Program-made: the position numbers and the translations under genes
Source of the DNA: Acetivibrio sp. MSJd-27
Lineage (GTDB): Bacteria; Bacillota; Clostridia; UMGS1840; HGM11507
DNA: 48,429 nucleotides
Direction: 5' to 3'
Assembly (NCBI RefSeq): GCF_018918095.1
Contig: NZ_JAHLPV010000019.1
Location: forward strand, 1-48,429
Notes under the pieces: generated by a model
The model's input: only the letters and a program-made list of their open reading frames with translations
Told to the model about the DNA's origin: nothing
Databases searched by the model: none
Shown: positions 16,898-25,649 of the stretch, piece by piece
Numbering within the stretch: position 1 is the first letter of the stretch
Layout of the letters: each line of letters begins with the position of its first letter

Positions 16898-16958
16898 TAT
16901 CCAAACTCTCCTTGTATCAATGTATTTTATGGAAAAAACGTATAAAATACTATTTCTA

Positions 16959-16987
16959 ATTATACATTAGAATAGAGGGTTTGTCAA
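16959..16987 (-). promoter_or_regulatory. mreB/mbl promoter
   Basis: Perfect TTGACA-17-TATAAT on the minus strand, about 60 bases before the ATG. Confidence 0.8.
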
Positions 16988-17041
16988 ACAAAAACAGTGA
17001 AATCGAATTTTGACTTTTTCAGCTGAAATCTGAATTTTGAG

Positions 17042-17071
17042 TTGACTATACGGATAAGGTTAAGATATAAT
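17042..17071 (+). promoter_or_regulatory. Promoter leading into repeat copy C
   Basis: TTGACT at 17042-17047 and TATAAT at 17066-17071, spaced by 18. The -10 box is itself the first conserved block of the repeat family, which suggests the repeat is transcribed as a 5' leader. Confidence 0.6.
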
Positions 17072-17172
17072 AACCTCACGAAACAAAACGAAATCGGAGA
17101 TTTCTGTGTTTCGGAGAACATTGAAATGCAATATTCCGATGACAAATTGCCATATTCATTGTTGCGTTATCA
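17066..17172 (+). repeat. Leader-like repeat family 1, copy C
   Basis: Starts TATAATAACCTCACG. The first hairpin is CGAAACA...TGTTTCG outside with GAAATC/GATTTC inside. The GGAGAACATTGAA block follows, then a weaker second hairpin (ATGACA/TGCCAT, one mismatch) and GTTATC. It ends about 70 bases before the flippase gene, in sense orientation. Confidence 0.75.
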
Positions 17173-17240
17173 ACTTGTTTTTCGTTATATTCGTTATAGT
17201 TATCATACATTATGGAAATAGATAAAGAGGTGCATGACAT

Positions 17241-18899
17241 TTGACAGAAAAAAATACAGCAAACAAAAGCTTTATCACAGGTGCGATGATTATTGCATTT
17301 TCACATATTATTGTTAAATTAATCGGAGCGCTGTTCCGCATTCCTCTGGCGAATATGATTAAGCCGGAAGGAATGGCCGTTTACCAGGCATCTTATAGTA
17401 TCTATCTGGTGCTTTTTGTTATATCTACTGCTGGACTGCCTGTGGCGATTTCAAAACTTGTCTCCAAAAATGCGGCGGTTGGCAATCGTGAAAAAGTGCA
17501 GAAAATACTGAGAGTGGCTTTCTGTATTTTGCTGGTTATCGGCATTTTCGGCACATTTCTTTTATTAGCGGGCGCCAGATGGTTTGCTCAAGTAATGGCA
17601 ATTCCTGAGGATTATATTGCGATTATGGCATTGGCTCCCAGTCTGCTCTTCGTATCATTGGCCTCTGTTTACCGCGGTTATTTTCAGGGATATCAGAACA
17701 TGTATCCGACTGCAATCAGTGAAGTCATTGAGGCACTGTTTAAATTATTTGTGGGGCTGGCCTTAGCAGGGGCATTGCTTCCCAAAGGGGCTGCTTTTGC
17801 TGCATCGGGTGGAATTCTCGGGGTTACCACGGGATCGATGTTCAGTGCTTTCTTTCTAATCCTGTATTATATGTCATACCGCAGAAAACAGAAACGAATC
17901 CCGGTTCATTTTGAAAATGGAGAATTCAAACAGATTTTGAAAACCGTTATATGGATTGCTGTTCCCATCACCATTGGTTCCTCTGTTTTTTCGTTAACAA
18001 ATATGATAGATGCAGCGATGATCATGCGGCGTCTTTCGGGGATAGGCTATTCTGATACCGCATATAAAATGATGTATGGATACTATTCCGGTTATGCGAT
18101 TACCTTATTTAATCTGCCGGCTACTGTTATCGTCGGAATGAGCATCAGCATTGTTCCGGCTGTTTCTATGGCGATGGCAAACCGGAATCGGATTCAGGCA
18201 AGAGACCAGATCAGTTCAGCTGTCCGGATTTCCTGGCAGATTGCCTTTCCGGCGGGTATTGGATTGGCTGTACTGGCGAGTCCAATTTTACATTTGTTAT
18301 ACAAGGACACCGATTTTATTTTGCCGATGAATTCGGTTCTGCCTTCCAATCCTTTTCTCGCCTTTTTCTGCAATAACCAAGATGGAACCAGATTGCTGTC
18401 TTTTCTTGGACTGGCGATTGGAATGGTCTGTGTCACAATGGTGACAAATGCAGTTTTGCAGGCTTTGGATAAAGTTTGGATGCCGGTGTTCAACATGGCT
18501 ATTGGTGGTATTGTCAAGGTTATTGCAAACTATATTTTGATCGGTATCCCAGAAGTCAATATCATGGGTGCTCCGATCAGCACAACACTATGCTATGCAA
18601 CAACGCTTCTATTGAACCTGGCGTGTATTCACAATACATTACGGGTAAATTACGGTTTTATGGACACAGTTTTCAAGCCGCTGATATCTGTGGTAGCAAT
18701 GGCTGTTACAGCTCGTTTCAGTTATTCATTTTTTATGAATTATTTTCCGAATATCATTTCCACCGCTTTTGCAATCTGTGCGGCGGGAGTGGTTTATCTA
18801 GTTGCCATGTTTTTACTCAAGGCATTTCGCAAATCTGACGTGGAATTGATGCCGAAAGGGGAGAGGCTTGCAGTAATAATGGGACGATGGCTGGGATAA
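17241..18899 (+). CDS. Polysaccharide/lipid II flippase of the MurJ-SpoVB (MVF) family
   Basis: A 552-residue integral membrane protein with about 14 hydrophobic segments. The N-terminal block (FITGAMIIAFSHIIVKLIGALFRIPLANMI) and the YQASYSIYLVLFVISTAGLPVAISKLVS stretch are typical of YtgP/SpoVB-type proteins of the MOP superfamily, which move lipid-linked wall precursors across the membrane. The start is TTG at 17241 with an AAAGAGG site; the nearby ATG at 17234 is out of frame. A family 1 leader repeat precedes it. Whether it acts on lipid II, a spore-cortex precursor or a teichoic precursor cannot be told. Confidence 0.82.
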   Translation: MTEKNTANKSFITGAMIIAFSHIIVKLIGALFRIPLANMIKPEGMAVYQASYSIYLVLFVISTAGLPVAISKLVSKNAAVGNREKVQKILRVAFCILLVIGIFGTFLLLAGARWFAQVMAIPEDYIAIMALAPSLLFVSLASVYRGYFQGYQNMYPTAISEVIEALFKLFVGLALAGALLPKGAAFAASGGILGVTTGSMFSAFFLILYYMSYRRKQKRIPVHFENGEFKQILKTVIWIAVPITIGSSVFSLTNMIDAAMIMRRLSGIGYSDTAYKMMYGYYSGYAITLFNLPATVIVGMSISIVPAVSMAMANRNRIQARDQISSAVRISWQIAFPAGIGLAVLASPILHLLYKDTDFILPMNSVLPSNPFLAFFCNNQDGTRLLSFLGLAIGMVCVTMVTNAVLQALDKVWMPVFNMAIGGIVKVIANYILIGIPEVNIMGAPISTTLCYATTLLLNLACIHNTLRVNYGFMDTVFKPLISVVAMAVTARFSYSFFMNYFPNIISTAFAICAAGVVYLVAMFLLKAFRKSDVELMPKGERLAVIMGRWLG

Positions 18900-19043
18900 G
18901 TATTAGAGAAATTCAGCTATTGCTTAAAATCATATGGGTATCATTCTCTTATGCAAAAACAGCGGTGTTGAGGCAAAAGCATTAAAAGTGCTTTTAAATA
19001 CTGCTTTTCCTGTCTAAAACAAAAGAGGAAAGAAGGAATTTCG

Positions 19044-19757
19044 TTGAAGGAACATTACAGTTTTGAAGAACTTGTGGATATCATTGCTGTGCTGCGCGGT
19101 GAAAATGGCTGTCCATGGGATAGAAAACAGACACATGAAACTCTTTTTAAATATTTGATTGAAGAATCCTATGAGTTTATTGACGCGGCGGAGCACGGAA
19201 CGGACGAGCAAATGGCGGATGAATTGGGAGATGTGCTCTTGCAGGTTCTGCTTCACTCACAGATTGGAAGAGAGAAGGGGACTTTCGATATCCAAGATGT
19301 CATTGACCATATCGCCAAGAAGATGATTATACGTCATCCCCATGTGTTTTCTGGCAGAACGGTAGCCGATTCGGAGGAAGTCCTTAAGAATTGGGAGCAA
19401 ATAAAGTATGAAAACAGTGAGAAGAAAACACCTGCAGAAGTTCTCAAATCCATCTCAAAAAGTTATTCGACGCTGCTTCGGGGCCAAAAAATAGTGGAAA
19501 AACTGAAAAAAATGCGAAATATTCATACTTTTGAACAAGAAAGTATTGACAAAATAAATGAAATATTAGATAATAGGGACAGGCTTTGTACAGAAAAAAA
19601 TATGGAATCAGACATAGGGGTAGCTTTATTTGAACTTATTTTAGCTGCAGAAGAAAATAAAATTTCTGCTGATATGTGCCTGAATCACTATTTGGACAAG
19701 CTTCTTCTTGTCTGTGAAAACGAGCTTTCAAATATCACATGCAAATGTGAAAAATAA
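19044..19757 (+). CDS. mazG: MazG nucleoside triphosphate pyrophosphohydrolase, with degenerate second domain
   Basis: A 237-residue MazG family protein that cleaves (d)NTPs to NMP and PPi. The first domain is intact: [21 protein letters not shown], the EExxE-type metal site in EESYE, and [14 protein letters not shown]. The second half keeps the architecture, but the usual LGDLLF block reads [18 protein letters not shown] and the tail is short, so the second active site looks lost. The start is TTG with an AGAAGGA site. Its neighbour order (flippase, mazG, hup) is conserved in many Firmicutes. Confidence 0.85.
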   Translation: MKEHYSFEELVDIIAVLRGENGCPWDRKQTHETLFKYLIEESYEFIDAAEHGTDEQMADELGDVLLQVLLHSQIGREKGTFDIQDVIDHIAKKMIIRHPHVFSGRTVADSEEVLKNWEQIKYENSEKKTPAEVLKSISKSYSTLLRGQKIVEKLKKMRNIHTFEQESIDKINEILDNRDRLCTEKNMESDIGVALFELILAAEENKISADMCLNHYLDKLLLVCENELSNITCKCEK

Positions 19758-19789
19758 AAAAATTTATATTTTCAGGAGGGGTTAAAATC

Positions 19790-20062
19790 ATGAACAAATC
19801 TGAATTAATCGCTGCAATCGCTGCACAGGCAGAAATTTCAAAGAAAGATGCGGAAGGTGCTTTAAACGCAACTATCGATGCTATCAAAGACGCTCTGAAA
19901 AAAGGCGATAAAGTACAATTGGTTGGCTTTGGTTCTTTCGAAGTAAGAGAGAGAGCTGAAAGAAAAGGCAGAAATCCGCAGACCAAAAAAGAAATCGTTA
20001 TTCCTGCGACAAAAGTTCCGGTTTTCAAAGCAGGTAAAGCTTTAAAAGACGAAATTAAATAA
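19790..20062 (+). CDS. hup: DNA-binding protein HU
   Basis: A 90-residue histone-like protein that bends DNA as a dimer. The sequence has the HU pattern: [25 protein letters not shown], then [22 protein letters not shown] and [24 protein letters not shown] is the intercalating arm region with its key proline. It has a very strong AGGAGGGG ribosome site and a terminator 10 bases after the stop. Confidence 0.97.
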   Translation: MNKSELIAAIAAQAEISKKDAEGALNATIDAIKDALKKGDKVQLVGFGSFEVRERAERKGRNPQTKKEIVIPATKVPVFKAGKALKDEIK

Positions 20063-20069
20063 TGAAAAA

Positions 20070-20100
20070 TAGAAGACTGTCTTTCTAGATAGTCTTTTAT
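20070..20100 (+). terminator. hup terminator
   Basis: AAGACTgTC pairs with GAtAGTCTT around a short loop, followed by TTATTTTT. Confidence 0.7.
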
Positions 20101-20103
20101 TTT

Positions 20104-20154
20104 TGAAAAACTGCTTTGAAAACAGGAGAAATCTGCTTTCAAAGCAGTTTTTTG
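20104..20154. terminator. Second hairpin, terminator for the convergent amidase gene
   Basis: AAAACTGCTTTGAAA pairs perfectly with TTTCAAAGCAGTTTT. Flanking A and T runs allow use in both directions. It lies 16 bases past the amidase stop on the minus strand. Confidence 0.8.
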
Positions 20155-20170
20155 TTCTTTCAGCAGAAGA

Positions 20171-21400
20171 TTATTTTTGCGTATCCCTTATCATTTGTTG
20201 TAATGGAAAGAATTCTCCAGGACAATCTGTCGCACCAAAATCTCCATGTCCTCCTATTTTCATTGCGGTGGGGACTCTTTCCTGAATCCAACGGATTAGC
20301 TGGACACCAGACTGGTATTGCGCCTGTGGCATATAGGTGTTAACGTTTTCAAAATCACCCTGAAATCCGATGCTTATGATATGCCCGTTTTGATTTGCAA
20401 CGGCGGCACCCTTGTTCCATCCTCGCCCAACGTAGACATTTCCTTCAAAATCAATCCAGAAATTGTACCCGATAGCATCAAAGCCGCGCTGTAAATGCCA
20501 GGCTTCAATATCGCGGAAGCCGGCAGTCGGATGTTCCATATGATGCAGAGCAATGCTGTCCACTTTATTCAAATTCAGCGGGTAAAGTGCAGCGGCCGTT
20601 TTTAGTTCGGGAAGGATAAAATGAAATTTATCCGAGACAAACTCACTCGAATACTGCGGAATATCCCATACCTCCAGCCAATTTTCTGTTTCGTTGAGAT
20701 ATTCATACCTGTGAGAAGCAGCGGCCTCAAAAATTTCATAAAATGCCCAATGGGATACAGAGAGATCCCGAAAAATCCGGCTGATTTTTTTGCTTTCTAT
20801 GAATGATTTGTCAGGAGTACGTCCTAAAATGCGGTTAAGAATCGTCACTGCTTCCGCGCGGGTCACGATATTGTCCGGACGGAAGGAACCGTCTCTATAT
20901 CCATTTAAATAGCCGTTGTGTACGGCAGAAGAGATTTCTTTTTCTGCCCAGTAACCGGACGGCACATCATGAAAAGGAATCGTAGAAGTATTGTTTACTT
21001 GTGTAAATCTGGAAAGCAGTACCGTATACTCAGCACGAGTGATCCCTTTTTCGGGATGGAAGGTGCCGTCTTCGTACCCTTTCAATACGTTTTGCTGGTT
21101 CATAAAACCAATATAGGGTGCAAACCAGTCTTGTTCCGAGATATCGGAAAAGGGAAGAGGATAGGAAGTAGTCTCTGAGTAAGAAGGGGCTCCATACTCA
21201 TCTACCATTAATCTGGAAAGGATAACAGATGCTTCCGCGCGGGAAAGCTCTTCGTCTGGCAGAAAATATCCGCTTGAACCGGTGATGTACGCCTGATGGT
21301 TTACAGAGTCTAGTTTTGGAGTTGTATCTGCTTGGGATGGTATAGAGACAGCAAGTGTCAATATTGCCGCAGCGGCAAAAAAGCTCCTTTTATATCGCAT
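20171..21400 (-). CDS. S-layer-homology N-acetylmuramoyl-L-alanine amidase
   Basis: A 409-residue exported wall hydrolase. It has a signal peptide (KRSFFAAAAILTLAVSIPSQA) and three SLH domains (about 30-75, 83-135, 142-195, each with a DGTF/DGSF and TRAE signature) that bind secondary wall polymer. A C-terminal amidase-2/PGRP domain has zinc ligands visible in LHHMEH, GGHGDF and TDCPG. The RGWNKGAAVANQNGH block is typical of T7-lysozyme-like amidases, which cut the bond between MurNAc and L-Ala. It probably acts at the cell surface during growth or division. It converges on hup. Confidence 0.9.
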   Translation of the reverse strand: MRYKRSFFAAAAILTLAVSIPSQADTTPKLDSVNHQAYITGSSGYFLPDEELSRAEASVILSRLMVDEYGAPSYSETTSYPLPFSDISEQDWFAPYIGFMNQQNVLKGYEDGTFHPEKGITRAEYTVLLSRFTQVNNTSTIPFHDVPSGYWAEKEISSAVHNGYLNGYRDGSFRPDNIVTRAEAVTILNRILGRTPDKSFIESKKISRIFRDLSVSHWAFYEIFEAAASHRYEYLNETENWLEVWDIPQYSSEFVSDKFHFILPELKTAAALYPLNLNKVDSIALHHMEHPTAGFRDIEAWHLQRGFDAIGYNFWIDFEGNVYVGRGWNKGAAVANQNGHIISIGFQGDFENVNTYMPQAQYQSGVQLIRWIQERVPTAMKIGGHGDFGATDCPGEFFPLQQMIRDTQK

Positions 21401-21494
21401 GATGGGAGTCCTCCTGTGTAGTGTGAAATATATTTTTGGACGCTTGCTATAAAGAGGAGGTTCCAGAAAATATGTAGGGATATTTTGTAAAGGA

Positions 21495-21556
21495 TTGTTT
21501 TTTTCATGGAATATGGTATAATAAAATCAAATTGAAAAGATAGGAATCTTTTCAAT
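21495..21556 (+). promoter_or_regulatory. Possible promoter plus hairpin upstream of repeat copy D
   Basis: TTGTTT-16-TATAAT (21495-21522) is followed by a perfect 10-bp hairpin, ATTGAAAAGA with TCTTTTCAAT (21531-21556). Read on the minus strand, the hairpin runs into TTGATTTTATTAT. Its role is unclear; it may belong to the leader of the small membrane gene at 21771. Confidence 0.35.
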
Positions 21557-21582
21557 TGCTTGCAAGTCAAGCTTTTTGCATT

Positions 21583-21685
21583 TTAGATAACCTCACAGAA
21601 CAAAATGAAATCAAAGATTTCTGTGTTTCGGAGAATATTGAATCGCAGTACTGTGGCAACGCTGTTTTGCTATATTTATCACGAT
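21583..21685 (+). repeat. Leader-like repeat family 1, copy D
   Basis: Begins TTAGATAACCTCAC. The first hairpin (AACA...TGTT, AAATC/GATTT), the GGAGAATATTGAATCGC block and the second hairpin (TGTGGCAA with TTGCTATA, using G-T pairs) are all in place. It ends 85 bases before the next gene, in sense orientation. Confidence 0.75.
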
Positions 21686-21770
21686 AAGTCAGTCATATCA
21701 TATTTCCAAAGGGTATGATACATATTTCATTGATTATTTGCGAAAAATAATCGGAAAGGCGGAGAGGAAT

Positions 21771-22016
21771 ATGAAAAAGTTGTTTGCCATAGCAAAAGAT
21801 TACATCAGGAATATGACTCTTTGGGATATGAGTTTTCTGAAGTTTTGCTTGTATGCTTTGGGAATGACAGTTGGCCTACTTGTGCCAAAAAAATATAAAA
21901 AAACTGCTCTGATTGGGACATCTGCAGTTTTTACAGCAACTTATATTCCCTTGATGGCGAAATTTTTTCGCATACTGATAGATGGATTAAGGCGAAGAAA
22001 CGAAGAAAGATTATAA
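21771..22016 (+). CDS. Small membrane protein, function unknown
   Basis: An 81-residue protein (MKKLFAIAKDYIRNM...) with two hydrophobic segments, FLKFCLYALGMTVGLLV and an ALIGTSAVFTATYIPLMAKFF stretch, and a basic C-terminus. Similar short clostridial proteins are sometimes labelled as phosphate permease fragments, which I would not adopt. I chose the ATG at 21771 because of the GGCGGAGAGG site; an in-frame ATG at 21738 lacks one. It is preceded by a family 1 leader repeat. Confidence 0.7.
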   Translation: MKKLFAIAKDYIRNMTLWDMSFLKFCLYALGMTVGLLVPKKYKKTALIGTSAVFTATYIPLMAKFFRILIDGLRRRNEERL

Positions 22017-22330
22017 AGGAAATAACCGCCATAAAAACATTTTAACCGCGCTAAGCGGGGGATATTTCCCCTCCGCTTGGGCAAAGATTTGTACCTGAAC
22101 GCTTACAGAAAGCACGAAATATAAAAGTGGGGTTATAACGAAATAAAGATTGAACGGCGGGGTGAACTTCATTTTTCTGTGGTGGTACAGTCCCTGCAGA
22201 AACATTGCATTCCGCGTCTACACCCCTTATTGAAAATTATGTTCACAAAAATAAGCAGATATTTGGTTGTTGGCATAATTCGAAGTTTTGCATCCGAATA
22301 CCTGTCGAGAAAATACAAAGGAGGATCGTC
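22017..22330 (+). other. Intergenic stretch without a recognisable gene
   Basis: It contains a GC-rich hairpin (AAGCGG-GGG...CCC-CCGCTT, about 22053-22080) with no T run after it. Short ORFs on both strands lack ribosome sites and look spurious. Confidence 0.5.
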
Positions 22331-22555
22331 ATGAAAAAAGGAAGTTTTTTGAAATGGATGGGCATTGGGCTCACAGCTGGGATTGGTATCGCCATATTGG
22401 CAGAACTCCAGAAAATCAGTGAAATCAGCAAAAAGCAGGTGGAACTGATGACACAGCCTATAGAACCCAATGAAGAAGAGCATATTCTGGATCAGGATCA
22501 TGTTCCTGTCTGTGATATAGAAGAGCAGCGAAATGACGAGTCACTGATGGACTGA
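22331..22555 (+). CDS. Small single-pass membrane protein, function unknown
   Basis: A 74-residue protein beginning MKKGSFLKWMGIGLTAGIGIAILAELQKI: a short basic start, one membrane segment, then an acidic, charged tail (EPNEEEHILDQDHVPVCDIEEQRNDESLMD). The ATG at 22331 is chosen because an AAAGGAGGATCGTC ribosome site precedes it; an upstream extension to 22205 has none. No family was recognised. Confidence 0.65.
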   Translation: MKKGSFLKWMGIGLTAGIGIAILAELQKISEISKKQVELMTQPIEPNEEEHILDQDHVPVCDIEEQRNDESLMD

Positions 22556-23014
22556 TATCACAGAAATGGATTGTGTTCCGCTCTTTTTAATACGATACTG
22601 GGCAATGAAACAATCTTTATATTGGGGATACAGAGATAGAAAAAGCCGGTTCTTGAAATCTAGAAAATTTCAGGGGCACGGCTTTTCCTTTCAATAGGGG
22701 ATTTTGCCCGGCATACAGCGTTTCAAAAAATAACTGTGGGCGAGATGTCCCACGCCTCTTTAGGCGGCGGGGTCCATATCCGCATGAAGCGGGAGCACAA
22801 TCTCCCGCTTCGTGCGGCACTGCTGTGCAGTGTCCTTGTCCTCGTTGAATGACGGGACAACCCTTATTGAACAAGTAAAGCGATTTTGTATTTTCAGAAT
22901 AAAAACATTTTATTCGTTTCGTTCTTTCACCTATTTTTGATTCATATAATTGGTACAAACGGCTGGAAAGCTGAAGAATTTCATGCCATGAATGGGGCGG
23001 AATGGAGTATCAAT
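22556..23014. other. Hairpin-rich intergenic region
   Basis: This 459-base region holds no credible gene. It contains a long terminator-like hairpin (22635-22688, AAAAGCCG...CGGCTTTT around TTGAAAT/ATTTCA) and a strong GAAGCGGGAG/CTCCCGCTTC stem (22786-22811). Small stems lie at 22826-22840 (CACTGC/GCAGTG) and about 22841-22862 (TTGTCC/GGGACAA). A 113-residue minus-strand ORF across it is an artefact of these repeats. Confidence 0.6.
22786..22811. repeat. Inverted repeat, same hairpin family as 6941-6966
   Basis: GAAGCGGGAG pairs with CTCCCGCTTC around CACAAT. Compared with the first copy, the two outer pairs changed on both sides, which keeps the stem. Confidence 0.6.
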
Positions 23015-24082
23015 ATGAAACGAGGAATAGGGAAAAGCTTTTCCCTGGCTTTTGTGCTTGTGGGCACCCTTATCGGAGCTGGATTTGCCACTGGGCAGGA
23101 GATCTATACATTTTTTGTTAAGTATACCGGATATCCCGAATGGTTTTTCACATTTTCCTGTGGACTTATCATACTGGGCAGTGTTTGTTGCTATTTCTAT
23201 AATAAAGAACTACATATCCGTTCTTATGAAGAGTACCTCTGTTCTATGCTCGGCAGAAGAGTCGGACAGATCGCTTATTTGATTTCTGTTTTGTTTTTGC
23301 TTGCGTGTTTTTGTGTGACGGTATCCGGATCCGGTGCTTTGTTTGAGGAAAGTTTTCATATGCCCTACTGGTTTGGCGTTGCGGTGATTCTTATCATCAG
23401 TTTTGCCACACTGCTTTATGGAATAAGCGGAATTTTCTTTGTGAATAGTATTTTAACACCTGTCATCATCATCTGTATTCTATTTTTGGGTACAACTGCT
23501 TTTTTCGGAAAGGGAACCGAAGTGTTTGCGTCAATCAATATGAAATATCTGACCCCTCCTTTGCTGTTTGCCTTTGTGTATGCCGGCTATAATGCGTTTA
23601 GCGTTTTACCGATTTCCATTTCCTCTGCGGGTACTGAATTGAGCAATCGACAGGCTGCTATGAGCTTTTTGCTGGCTTTTCTGTTCCTGCTTCCGGTTGG
23701 ATTGATCATTATCGGTTGCCTGAATCTTCCTGGATTCCGCCCTGAATTATATGAACTTCCTTTTTTGCACGTCGTTGCGTCCCTTTCAAAATACAGCGAA
23801 TCTATTTATGGGCTTGCACTATATTTTGCAATGATTACCACTGCTGTTTCTTGTTTCTATGGATTTGTTTATGCAGTGGCAGGAAGTTTTCAGTTCAAAC
23901 AGTCTGCTGTGATGTTGGCGGGCTGTGGGGCAGCTGTCGGAACCGCTTTCTTTCCATTCTCTACTTTAGTTGGAAAGCTTTACAGCTTTTTTGGAGTTTT
24001 TGGTGTTTTACTTCTTGTTATAGCAGTTTATCGTTATCTTGCCTTGAAATGGAAACAGCGTTGTGATAAAATAATAAAATAA
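23015..24082 (+). CDS. YkvI-like membrane transporter (APC superfamily fold)
   Basis: A 355-residue integral membrane protein with about ten hydrophobic segments. It opens with a GTLIGAGFATGQEIYTFF block like the YkvI family and the unwound first helix of LeuT/APC-type carriers. Substrate and ion are unknown. I chose the ATG at 23015 (GGAG site seven bases upstream); in-frame ATGs at 22886 and 22988 would add residues with no ribosome site. The gene stands alone after a hairpin-rich region. Confidence 0.7.
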   Translation: MKRGIGKSFSLAFVLVGTLIGAGFATGQEIYTFFVKYTGYPEWFFTFSCGLIILGSVCCYFYNKELHIRSYEEYLCSMLGRRVGQIAYLISVLFLLACFCVTVSGSGALFEESFHMPYWFGVAVILIISFATLLYGISGIFFVNSILTPVIIICILFLGTTAFFGKGTEVFASINMKYLTPPLLFAFVYAGYNAFSVLPISISSAGTELSNRQAAMSFLLAFLFLLPVGLIIIGCLNLPGFRPELYELPFLHVVASLSKYSESIYGLALYFAMITTAVSCFYGFVYAVAGSFQFKQSAVMLAGCGAAVGTAFFPFSTLVGKLYSFFGVFGVLLLVIAVYRYLALKWKQRCDKIIK

Positions 24083-24195
24083 AAGATATTCGGCATATAT
24101 GAAAGCAAATCTCTCGGACAGCTATGATAAGATTGAAACAACCTTAGAACGTTTCAATCTTGCCGAACTTTAAGAAAAATAGAGGAAGTGAGATA

Positions 24196-25299
24196 ATGCA
24201 ATACAGAAGATTTGGTAATTTAAATATTCTTATATCTGCGTTGGGGTTTGGTTGTATGCGCCTGCCGGAAATACAAAAGGACGGTAAATGGTCGGTTGAC
24301 TTGGCCAAAACAAAACAGATGATTTCAAAAGCAGTTGATTTGGGGATCAATTATTTTGACGCTGCCTACGGCTATTGCCATGAAAATTGTGAAGCAGCTT
24401 TGGGAGAAGCCCTGAAACCTTATAGAAAGCAAATCTATTTGTCAACAAAATTGCCGCTGTGGCATGTGAACGGGCCGGAGGATTTTGACCGGATTCTTCA
24501 TGAACAACTGAAAAGGCTGCAAACGGATTATATTGATTTTTATCATTTTCATGCAGTGAATCAGTCGCATTGGAGAGATAAGATTCTTCGGTTTCATCTG
24601 ATGGATAAAATGATAAAGCGCAAACAGGAGGGAACGATCCGTCATATCTCCTTTTCCTATCATGATAATCTTGAAACGATGAAAGAAATGATTGACACTG
24701 GAATTTTTTCTACCGTTTTATGTCAGTATAATCTTCTTGACCGATCTTATGAGGAGGGTATTGACTATGCAGCCTCCAAAGGGATGGGGGTTGTGATTAT
24801 GGGCCCTGTGGGCGGGGGAAGGCTGGAACGGCCGACACCCAAGCTGGAGAAGTTTTTGTTAAGTGATGGCGGCAGCTTGCCGGATACCGCTTTGAAATTT
24901 GTTTGGTCTAACCCGAACGTATCGGTTGCACTGAGCGGTATGGGCTCTTTGGAAATGCTGGAACAGAATGTGGAAAGTATAAATTCATTCCAGCCCTTCC
25001 CACCGGAAAAGCAGGAAACACTTTTGAAAATATCCGATGAATTTAAGAAGATGGCGGATCTATATTGCACAGGATGTGAATACTGTATGCCTTGTCCGAA
25101 AGGAATTGAAATTCCAAGCATCTTTAATGCACTTATTTATCATAAAGTATATGGACTTACAGAGCTGGCGAAACAAAGATTTGAGCCGCTTGCTGAAAAA
25201 GCAGGTCAGTGTGTTGCCTGCCGGCAGTGTGAAAAGAAGTGTCCTCAGAAAATTCAGATTGTCGAAAGAATCCGGGAAACGATCGGCGAGTTATCGTAA
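24196..25299 (+). CDS. Aldo/keto reductase with C-terminal 4Fe-4S ferredoxin domain
   Basis: A 367-residue protein. The N-terminal TIM barrel (about 1-280) carries the AKR tetrad: Asp and Tyr in INYFDAAYGY, Lys in STKLP, His in YHFHAVN. The C-terminal domain (about 290-367) has two cysteine clusters, CTGCEYCMPCP and CVACRQCEKKCP, typical of two 4Fe-4S clusters. This fusion is common in anaerobes, and its physiological substrates are mostly unknown. The ATG at 24196 follows an AGAGGAAGTGAGATA site. It is the last core gene before the tRNA locus that carries the island. Confidence 0.9.
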   Translation: MQYRRFGNLNILISALGFGCMRLPEIQKDGKWSVDLAKTKQMISKAVDLGINYFDAAYGYCHENCEAALGEALKPYRKQIYLSTKLPLWHVNGPEDFDRILHEQLKRLQTDYIDFYHFHAVNQSHWRDKILRFHLMDKMIKRKQEGTIRHISFSYHDNLETMKEMIDTGIFSTVLCQYNLLDRSYEEGIDYAASKGMGVVIMGPVGGGRLERPTPKLEKFLLSDGGSLPDTALKFVWSNPNVSVALSGMGSLEMLEQNVESINSFQPFPPEKQETLLKISDEFKKMADLYCTGCEYCMPCPKGIEIPSIFNALIYHKVYGLTELAKQRFEPLAEKAGQCVACRQCEKKCPQKIQIVERIRETIGELS

Positions 25300-25581
25300 A
25301 ATACTGTTTATAATAAGGCGGGTTTCCCTGTTATGCTATGAAATGATGCAGCGGGAGAATATGTACTTTCGCTGAAAAAGAGGAAAAGGTTCCTGACTGC
25401 CTGAAGAGGACAGGGACATCAGAGCGGTGCTATCCTACTGACACAATGATTCGCAAAGGCAGCTAAATGGTTCGGGAACCAAACAGAAGGCTTTTTGATT
25501 TTGTGTGAAAAAAGAGTATCGAGCGCATGTTTTCTGAAAGAGCTTTTCTTCTATTGATACGAAAAAAGCTTTCAAAAATCC
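25300..25581. other. Intergenic stretch before the tRNA locus
   Basis: No gene seen. It holds a decayed copy of the AGCGGGAG hairpin (25349-25374), a small GGTTCGGGAACC hairpin and an imperfect GAAAG/CTTTC stem near 25537-25576, possibly a terminator. Confidence 0.4.
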
Positions 25582-25610
25582 TTGACAAACCTTATTTTTG
25601 TATGTATAAT
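25582..25610 (+). promoter_or_regulatory. Promoter of the host tRNA-Pro gene
   Basis: Perfect TTGACA-17-TATAAT, 40 bases before the 5' half of the split tRNA. Since the island inserted in the anticodon loop, this promoter now reads into the island and could transcribe the island tRNA-Pro 230 bases downstream. Confidence 0.8.
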
Positions 25611-25649
25611 ATATTTTGCGTCTGAAAAAAATACAGGCGCAAGATTTTT

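Noticed and set aside
22617-22958. 113-codon minus-strand ORF in the hairpin-rich gap
   Set aside because: It is made of inverted repeats and terminator sequence, with no ribosome site.
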